A program made the translations under genes and the position numbers. From Candidatus Pacearchaeota archaeon (GTDB taxonomy: Archaea; Nanobdellota; Nanobdellia; Pacearchaeales; GW2011-AR1): a stretch of DNA of 11,054 nucleotides. Location of the stretch: contig JAGVXJ010000010.1 in the NCBI GenBank assembly GCA_018303895.1, positions 1-11,054 of the forward strand, written 5' to 3'. Below, piece by piece: positions 5,864-10,721 of the stretch. Under the pieces are notes generated by a model. That model had not been told where the DNA came from. It searched no databases and saw only the letters and a program-made list of their open reading frames with translations. How positions within the stretch are numbered: the stretch's first letter is position 1; every line of letters begins with the position of its first letter.

Positions 5864-6430
5864 ATGAACAAAAAAAATAAAGTCAATTACGAAAAGCTTG
5901 AAAGAGAATATACTGTTAATTTGAGAAAGAAAGTTAATGGGGTTCCTCGATATAGAAAGACCGAAAAAGCAATCACGACTTTGAAAGAATTCATCGCTAA
6001 ACACATGAAATTGCCAGATAGAGACAAGAGAAATGTAAGGCTGGACAAATATGTAAATGAATACTTATGGGCAAGAGGAATAAAGAATCCGCCAATGAAA
6101 ATAAAAGTTAAGGCAGTAAGAGAGAAAGATGTTGTTAGAGTTGAACTTGTTGATTATCCAACTAATTTAAAATTCAAGAAAGATAGAGAAATGAAATTAC
6201 AAAAAGTAGCAAAAGAAGCTGTTGGAAAGAAAAAATCTCTTCTTGAAAAAGCGAAAGAAATGAAAGAAGAAAAATCTGATGTTGCTGAAAAGGAAAAAAC
6301 TTCTGCAGTTGCTGAACAACAAATAGAAAAAGAATTGTCTAAAGAAATGAAACACGAGACTGAAGCGAAGAAAGATACCAAGATAAAAGATCATAGCAAG
6401 GGAAAACAGGGCGGACGTTCAAGCGAATAA
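5864..6430 (+). CDS. rpl31e: Ribosomal protein eL31 with long charged C-terminal extension
   Basis: Residues about 10-105 are eL31: EREYTVNLRKKVNGVPRYRK, the ITTLKEFIAKHMK helix, VRLDKYVNEYLWARGIKNPP and KIKVKAVREKDVVRVELVD. This protein sits near the exit tunnel of the large subunit. The usual length is about 90 residues; here a further 80 residues of Lys/Glu/Ala-rich low-complexity helix follow (about 108-188), with no family match. Start 1 nt after the preceding stop. In many archaea eL31 is followed by the gene for translation factor aIF6; here a GC-rich palindrome and an unknown gene follow instead. The tail could be a flexible RNA- or protein-binding arm at the exit site, an inference from charge only. 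Confidence 0.92.
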   Translation: MNKKNKVNYEKLEREYTVNLRKKVNGVPRYRKTEKAITTLKEFIAKHMKLPDRDKRNVRLDKYVNEYLWARGIKNPPMKIKVKAVREKDVVRVELVDYPTNLKFKKDREMKLQKVAKEAVGKKKSLLEKAKEMKEEKSDVAEKEKTSAVAEQQIEKELSKEMKHETEAKKDTKIKDHSKGKQGGRSSE

Positions 6431-6455
6431 TTTCAGAAGAAGTAATCTTTCATAG

Positions 6456-6482
6456 ATGCTCGCCGACGCAGTCGCTTCGCAT
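6456..6482. repeat. GC-rich 27-nt imperfect palindrome downstream of eL31
   Basis: ATGC (6456-6459) and GCAT (6479-6482) form the outer arms, and CGAC (6464-6467)/GTCG (6471-6474) the inner stem around GCA, with symmetric 4-nt unpaired segments between. Base composition stands out sharply from the AT-rich surroundings. The flanks CTCGC and CTTCGC are identical to those around the hairpin next to the DGR variable repeat (10853-10879), with a different palindrome between them. It may be a small dispersed element, and its position after eL31 could also make it a 3'-end structure. Confidence 0.5.
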
Positions 6483-6530
6483 AAAACAGAAAAAGTAAAA
6501 TTGTAAACCAAAAGAGTCCTGATACAAATT

Positions 6531-6917
6531 ATGAATGAAGAAGAAAGTTTGAGAAAAATCACAAGTTGGGTAGAAGAGTTAATCTGGACAGAATTGACTT
6601 TGATAGAGAAGAAAGATATTTCTAAGTGGCACAAAGAATTTTACCAAAGACAAAAAAATGAAAAAGATGAAATTTTAAAAAGATTACAAAATGGCGAGGG
6701 AGCTAAAGCAGTCATGAAATCAACGTGGGGTTTAATTTCAGCATTTGGCGATACGATTAATAATTTCTTAAAGTGTTATATTCCTTTAGAAGAACTCACA
6801 GAAGCAGTTTCTTATTTAAGAAAAGACAGAGATAATTTTGCCGGAGAACAGCGAGAAAGATATAATTATTTTGTTAAAAGATTAAATGAAGGAAGAGACT
6901 TTTATATTAAGTTATAA
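6531..6917 (+). CDS. Unrecognised helical 128-residue protein
   Basis: No family recognised. Almost the whole chain is predicted helical: about residues 4-27, 29-53, 56-82 (AKAVMKSTWGLISAFGDTIN and onward) and 86-122, with a high content of Glu, Lys and aromatic residues. No signal peptide, membrane segment, Cys pair or catalytic motif is seen. A weak TATA-like TTGTAAAC lies about 27 nt upstream. It stands alone between the ribosomal operon and the nitrilase gene. Its size and helical content are loosely like small four-helix accessory proteins, but nothing specific supports such an assignment. Confidence 0.55.
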   Translation: MNEEESLRKITSWVEELIWTELTLIEKKDISKWHKEFYQRQKNEKDEILKRLQNGEGAKAVMKSTWGLISAFGDTINNFLKCYIPLEELTEAVSYLRKDRDNFAGEQRERYNYFVKRLNEGRDFYIKL

Positions 6918-6952
6918 GATGGAAAAAGAAAAGACAGACTTCTTCTAACAAG

Positions 6953-6962
6953 ATTTATTAAC
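6953..6962 (+). promoter_or_regulatory. TATA box for the nitrilase-family gene, with a nearby GGTGAT
   Basis: ATTTATTAAC is centred 26 nt before the ATG at 6983, the leaderless spacing. A Shine-Dalgarno-like GGTGAT (6975-6980) also precedes the ATG, by only 2 nt. If the start site is at the ATG, the GGTGAT is not in the RNA, so the two signals cannot both operate. Confidence 0.5.
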
Positions 6963-6982
6963 TAATTTAACGTTGGTGATTT

Positions 6983-7747
6983 ATGAAAAGTCCGGTGGTC
7001 GCGTTAGCACAGATAAAATATTTTGATGTCCACAAAGACAATAATGTTGAGAAAATAAAAAGGTATATTCGACTGGCTAAGAAAAAGGGGGCAGATATTG
7101 TATGTTTTCCGGAATCAGTAATTCACAGAACTGAAACACTTCATCCTGATCATGAGTTTATTCTAGAAATAAGAGAAGAATGTAAAAAAAATTCAATTTG
7201 GTGTATTATTAACGACGATATAAAATTGAAGGGTGTTCCATACAATATGGCGTTGCTGATTAATCGACAAGGAAAAATTGTTGAGAATTTTAAAAAGATA
7301 AATTTGTATGGAGATAGCGACGAAGTTAAACCGGGTAAGGAAGTAAAAGTTATAAAAACGGAATTTGGAAAAATTGGAATTATTATCTGCTGGGATTTGG
7401 CGTTTCCGGAATTATTTAAACAGATGAAAAAATTAGGGGCAGAAATTGTTTTTTGTCCGGCGGCATGGTGTTATGAATTGAAAGCATATGACAAAGATCA
7501 CAAGAAACAAGAAGAACATTTGTTAAGATCCTTAGTAAAGACAAGAGCATTTGAAAATTTGTTTTTTGTTTGTTTGTGCAACCCTGTAAGAGAAAGAAAA
7601 GATCAAGTTTCATATTCGGCAATTTGTTCTCCACATAAAATTTTAAAAGAAATTTCGGAAAAAGAAGGAATGATTGTTGCGAAACTTAATTTTAACGAGC
7701 TGAAAAAGTTCAAGAAAATATATTCACATTCAAATATTAGATATTAA
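6983..7747 (+). CDS. Carbon-nitrogen hydrolase (nitrilase superfamily)
   Basis: The 254-residue protein has the Glu-Lys-Cys catalytic triad of the superfamily: Glu44 in VCFPES, Lys105 in FKKINLYG, and nucleophile Cys136 in IGIIICWDLAFPEL. These enzymes cleave non-peptide C-N bonds in amides, nitriles or carbamoyl compounds through a thioester on the Cys. The opening VALAQIKYFDVHKDNNVEKI and GADIVCFPE are typical of the fold, and the length fits a single-domain amidase. Substrate cannot be assigned; omega-amidase, carbamoylputrescine amidase and related activities are all possible. It is the last plus-strand gene, ending 18 nt from the end of the convergent ATP-grasp gene. Confidence 0.9.
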   Translation: MKSPVVALAQIKYFDVHKDNNVEKIKRYIRLAKKKGADIVCFPESVIHRTETLHPDHEFILEIREECKKNSIWCIINDDIKLKGVPYNMALLINRQGKIVENFKKINLYGDSDEVKPGKEVKVIKTEFGKIGIIICWDLAFPELFKQMKKLGAEIVFCPAAWCYELKAYDKDHKKQEEHLLRSLVKTRAFENLFFVCLCNPVRERKDQVSYSAICSPHKILKEISEKEGMIVAKLNFNELKKFKKIYSHSNIRY

Positions 7748-7765
7748 CAAGTCAGAAAAAGATTA

Positions 7766-8611
7766 TTAACATGCTAATTTTAAAGCATCCAAAACCTGCC
7801 CAATAATTTTTTCTCTTTGATTTTCAAAAAAGTCAAATGCCGGTTCGCAATTAATTTCTAGAACGAGCCAGTCATCTCCCTTCTTTAACAAATCGACGCC
7901 ATAAACAGTCATTCCAAAAGATTTTGTTAGTTTTGAAACAATTGAATTCAAGGTATTATCTAATTTGAATTTGCTAATTCTTTTAGCATAAACCCCCGTA
8001 GATTTCCATCCGTGACTTTTTTTAATTGCTGTCTGAACTGGAACTCCTTTTATTACTGTGATTCGATATGAATGAGATGGAACGAATTCCTGCGCGATGA
8101 TTGGGAGTTTTTCGCTTCCTTTTTTCCAGAACCTTTCCATGATTGCAACTGCTTGTTTCACATTATCTGCTTTGTCAACATACTCTCCTCTTGTTCCACA
8201 AACTCGTTTTAGAATAACTGGCCAGTGAGCGAATTCTTCAAGTTCTTTTCTTGCAATGTTGACGTTTTCTGAAAGAAGAATTGTTTTCAGCGTCGGGATT
8301 TTGTTTTTTTCACATTCTAAATAAAACATCCATTTATCTTCGGAATAGTAATAGGATTTTGATGGCTCGCCTACTTTTGTTCCCATTTCTTCAATTGTTT
8401 TTATCAGTTCTATTGCAAAATCTTCTCCGCTGTTGTTGAAAACCACGTCGCAATCTTTTACTTTTTCTTTAAGTTCTTCTTCCGTTATTTCGTTTAAAAT
8501 ATTTATAAGAACTAAATCAATATCTTTCTTTTTTGCCTGTTTTAAAAACGCTTTTTCGTCTTTAGTAAATTTTTGTTCAGAATAAATATATCCAATCACC
8601 TTCTTTTTCAT
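7766..8611 (-). CDS. ATP-grasp ligase (RimK/LysX-like)
   Basis: A 281-residue ATP-grasp protein. ATP-binding elements in order are EDKW (Lys93), WPVILKRVCGTRGEYV with Lys135 and the Gly-rich flexible loop, PIIAQEFVPS with Glu175, and YRITVIKG with Arg183. The metal-binding part follows: YGVDLL with Asp240 and VLEINCEPAF with Glu252 and Asn254. The family joins a carboxylate, activated as acyl phosphate, to an amine; RimK and LysX add amino acids to proteins or small carriers. The N-terminal pre-ATP-grasp domain (about 1-85) starts with KKVIGYIYSE. No LysW carrier is visible here, so the substrate is open. A TATA box at leaderless spacing gives it its own promoter despite lying only 36 nt after the glycosylase gene. 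Confidence 0.85.
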   Translation of the reverse strand: MKKKVIGYIYSEQKFTKDEKAFLKQAKKKDIDLVLINILNEITEEELKEKVKDCDVVFNNSGEDFAIELIKTIEEMGTKVGEPSKSYYYSEDKWMFYLECEKNKIPTLKTILLSENVNIARKELEEFAHWPVILKRVCGTRGEYVDKADNVKQAVAIMERFWKKGSEKLPIIAQEFVPSHSYRITVIKGVPVQTAIKKSHGWKSTGVYAKRISKFKLDNTLNSIVSKLTKSFGMTVYGVDLLKKGDDWLVLEINCEPAFDFFENQREKIIGQVLDALKLAC

Positions 8612-8630
8612 AAGGGCATAAGAGTTTTAT

Positions 8631-8640
8631 AATTTATAAG
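8631..8640 (-). promoter_or_regulatory. TATA box for the ATP-grasp gene
   Basis: On the minus strand CTTATAAATT is centred about 25 nt before the ATG at 8611, fitting leaderless initiation. A second AT-rich stretch, ATTATAAAAC (8624-8633), lies too close to the start to fit as well. Confidence 0.5.
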
Positions 8641-8647
8641 ATTAACC

Positions 8648-9286
8648 TTACTTCAACACAGTTCCGGTTTCATTAAACCACAAATATAAATCAAGTTCTC
8701 CAAGAGAAGTTTGAGTTTTTTCGGCGAGTTCGCGTAAAATATTTTCTATTTCTAAATAAGTTTTTGATGAAAGAGATTTGTTCTTTGGTTTATCAATTAG
8801 TTCGTGTTCGGCAAGAATGTCAACTATATGAAAATCAATTATCGCCACGTCGGAAAATCCAATGTTTCTCAAAAAATGTGAAGATTCTTTCATGCCTAAA
8901 CCTTTAATATTTTTTACAAGCCATTCGCGTCTTTGTAAATCGTCGTCGTGATAATTCATGGTTTCTTTTATTGAATCTTTATGCTGACGCGCTTCGTAAA
9001 TGAATTTTGCGCGCATATTCGGAAAGCGATGTCCGAGTTCGGCTAATTTTTTTGCAAGGGCTTTTTCTGAAAGTTGAGAAAATCCGTCACCAATTGCATT
9101 TTGAATTTTAATTCCGCCTTGAGCAGAAAAATTTGCAGTTAACAAACAGAAACAAAGTTCATTGAAAATTTCCGGCGACGATGCTTTTTGGAATTTTTGA
9201 AATTCAAACATTCGAGCATCAATCGTTTTTTTGATTGGATGGGTTTTCAAGGACGAGACGAGTGAGATGAGGGTTTGAAATTTCAT
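8648..9286 (-). CDS. 8-oxoguanine DNA glycosylase/AP lyase, Ogg2 type
   Basis: The 212-residue protein matches the archaeal Ogg2 branch of the helix-hairpin-helix glycosylase superfamily, which removes 8-oxoguanine and nicks the abasic site. The HhH element KNIKGLGMKESSHFLRNIG (125-143) carries the expected Schiff-base lysine (Lys133). The catalytic aspartate is in AIIDFHIVDIL (Asp151). The N-terminal helical part includes FNELCFCLLTANFSAQ (41-56), usual for this branch. Length is normal for Ogg2. Its ATG is 1 nt from the stop of the DGR reverse transcriptase (TAA-A-ATG), so read-through from that gene is likely. A TATA-like sequence inside the RT 3' end gives a possible independent promoter. 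A functional tie to retrohoming is speculative. Confidence 0.88.
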   Translation of the reverse strand: MKFQTLISLVSSLKTHPIKKTIDARMFEFQKFQKASSPEIFNELCFCLLTANFSAQGGIKIQNAIGDGFSQLSEKALAKKLAELGHRFPNMRAKFIYEARQHKDSIKETMNYHDDDLQRREWLVKNIKGLGMKESSHFLRNIGFSDVAIIDFHIVDILAEHELIDKPKNKSLSSKTYLEIENILRELAEKTQTSLGELDLYLWFNETGTVLK

Positions 9287-9287
9287 T

Positions 9288-10343
9288 TTAATTGAGAGTA
9301 ATCTTGTTTAATAAATTTTTCTTCAACCTATAACTATCCCCCCATTTTGCATAAGCATTCCATCCATTAAAACTTGCCTTAAATTTTTCTTCGCTAGTTT
9401 CTCCATTTTTTAATTGAGTTATTTTATGATTCATTTTTCTAATATTTCTCTCTCTTAAAAGCTTGAAATAATAAAGATTTCTGAAACCAACAAAGTCAAT
9501 TCCCCCAGACAAATTGAGAATTTTTGATTTATCTGGATGAAGTTCCAAGGTTAATTCATTTTTCAAAAATTCTTCAATTTGTTCTTTCCATATTCCAAGC
9601 TGAATTTTAGATTTATGCAAAATCACAAAATCGTCTACATAGCGAATATAATGTTTAGCTTTTAATTTATGCTTTACAAAATAATCTAATTCGTTTAGAT
9701 AAATATTAGCAAAAAATTGTGAGGTTAAATTTCCGAGGGGCATACCAGTTCCTTGTTTTTCAGAAAAATAATTATTAAGAATTTGTTTTATTAACCAAAT
9801 GACTTTCTCGTCGGCAATCTTTCTTTTAATTATTTTCAGCAAGATTTCCTGATTAACCTCTTGAAAATAATGTCTAATATCTGCTTTTAAACAATATCCA
9901 AAAACAAGATTATTATTTCGAAATTTTTCCATTATTCTTAAACAATCGCCACTCTCACTTACCTTTCTTTTAAATTTTACAAATCGATTTAACGCAAACA
10001 GATTTCCCTTGCCTTTTCTATTTGCGCAAGAGTCGTAGATAAATATTTTTTCAAATATTGGTTCAATAATTCTAACGAGGGCATGGTGAACAATTCTATC
10101 TCTGAAAGCTGACTTAGAAATGACTCTCGATTTTGGGTCTCTGACAATAAAAGTTACTAAAGGTTTTGGTTTGTAAGTTTGAGTTAATAATTCCCGTCTT
10201 AATTCGAGAAGGTTTTTTCTTAATTCCTTCTCGAATTCAATAACATAAATCTTTTTTGTTTTTCCCTTTCTTGCTTCTTTCCAAGCATTCGCTAAATTAT
10301 TCATTGAATAAATTTCTTCATATAATTGATTGTATGTCTTCAT
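9288..10343 (-). CDS. DGR reverse transcriptase
   Basis: 351-residue RT of a diversity-generating retroelement. It copies the TR transcript into adenine-mutagenised cDNA that replaces VR. It opens with MKTYNQLYEEIYSMNN and WKEARKGKTKK, usual for this branch. Then come GYCLKADIRHYFQEV with catalytic Asp155, GMPLGNLTSQFFANIY (200-215), RYVDDF with Asp237/Asp238, LHPDKSKI (268-275) and GIDFVGF (281-287). LGNLTSQ replaces the QGxxxSP of other RTs and is the recognised DGR hallmark. There is no maturase or endonuclease domain, as expected. I chose ATG 10343: the frame is open further upstream (TTG at 10424), but those codons are the TR itself and add an Asn-rich stretch. No TATA box lies close upstream, so it is probably translated from the TR-containing RNA. 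Confidence 0.93.
   Translation of the reverse strand: MKTYNQLYEEIYSMNNLANAWKEARKGKTKKIYVIEFEKELRKNLLELRRELLTQTYKPKPLVTFIVRDPKSRVISKSAFRDRIVHHALVRIIEPIFEKIFIYDSCANRKGKGNLFALNRFVKFKRKVSESGDCLRIMEKFRNNNLVFGYCLKADIRHYFQEVNQEILLKIIKRKIADEKVIWLIKQILNNYFSEKQGTGMPLGNLTSQFFANIYLNELDYFVKHKLKAKHYIRYVDDFVILHKSKIQLGIWKEQIEEFLKNELTLELHPDKSKILNLSGGIDFVGFRNLYYFKLLRERNIRKMNHKITQLKNGETSEEKFKASFNGWNAYAKWGDSYRLKKNLLNKITLN
9307..9316 (-). promoter_or_regulatory. Possible internal promoter for the glycosylase gene
   Basis: On the minus strand ATTTATTAAA, inside the last codons of the RT gene, is centred about 26 nt before the glycosylase ATG. It nearly repeats the TATA box of the nitrilase gene (ATTTATTAAC). AT-rich coding sequence can produce such a match by chance. 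Confidence 0.35.
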
Positions 10344-10370
10344 TTGAATATTCGCCCCGACGTTATGAAC

Positions 10371-10456
10371 TATTCCACGAACCCTGTTGTTGTCGTTGTA
10401 AAGATTCCTATTGTTGCCATTCAACTCGGATTGGTTGTCGAGATTCCTGAACCACA
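10371..10456 (-). repeat. DGR template repeat (TR)
   Basis: 86-nt near-copy of the segment at 10881-10963. Read on the minus strand it encodes the Asn-rich stretch LDNQSELNGNNRNLYNDNNR, dominated by AAY codons. That is the classic DGR template design, because adenine mutation of AAY yields many residues and no stop codon. It contains 30 adenines (RT sense), of which 28 align to VR and 20 differ there; only 1 of the 56 other positions differs. It lies 27 nt upstream of the RT start, in the same frame. The 5' boundary is at 10456, where TR and VR sequences diverge abruptly; the 3' boundary is near 10371. Confidence 0.95.
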
Positions 10457-10721
10457 GGGAAAGTTGTAGCCAATTTACAAAGCCGACACCATCACTTCAT
10501 ATTTCCCTCGACGTGCCTCAACATTAGATAAGCCGTCGATAAAGCCGGAACTTTACTAGTACTTAATGTCGTGATTGAATTTAATGGCTTAAAATAAATC
10601 TAAATAATGCGCTAATAAATTGGCGTGTAGTCCAACTCCGCCCATTGGCGCTTGTCGGGACAAGAATAAAGAAGTAAATTCTTTTAAAAAGATTATTGAG
10701 AATTTTTGTTATGTTCTCTAT
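10457..10721. other. Non-coding region between target gene and TR, likely TR-RNA leader
   Basis: No convincing gene and no Avd-like ORF lies between the target stop and the TR. A minus-strand TATA-like ATTTATTTTAAG (about 10588-10599) could start the TR/RT transcript near 10569, giving a leader of about 110 nt before the TR. Nearer the target gene, GGCG-containing direct repeats (ATTGGCG at 10619-10625 and 10645-10651) and a short hairpin CTTGT-CGGG-ACAAG (10650-10663) suggest folded RNA. The part adjoining TR is richer in G and C than the flanking genes, as if conserved for structure. DGR template RNAs extend beyond the TR, so this region may be functional. Confidence 0.5.
10588..10599 (-). 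promoter_or_regulatory. Candidate promoter for the TR/RT transcript
   Basis: Minus-strand ATTTATTTTAAG resembles the TATA boxes of other genes here. It would initiate about 113 nt before the TR. The alternative is that TR and RT are read through from the target gene, which the sequence does not exclude. Confidence 0.3.

Noticed and set aside
6531..6917. Avd-like DGR accessory protein
   Set aside because: Only the size and helical content are similar. It lies more than 3 kb away on the opposite strand with no charge bias or shared transcription with the RT.
9288..10343. Group II intron or retron RT
   Set aside because: There is no maturase or endonuclease domain, no intron RNA structure and no msr/msd arrangement, and motif 4 is LGNLTSQ with a matching TR/VR pair.
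10344..10424. RT start at the in-frame TTG 10424, giving a 378-residue protein
   Set aside because: The added residues are the template repeat translated in frame. ATG 10343 begins the MKTYNQLYEEIY segment typical of this RT branch.
10256..10450. Plus-strand ORF across the RT start and TR
   Set aside because: It is antisense to both RT and TR, has no promoter, and its Cys-rich product comes from the complement of the repeated Asn codons.
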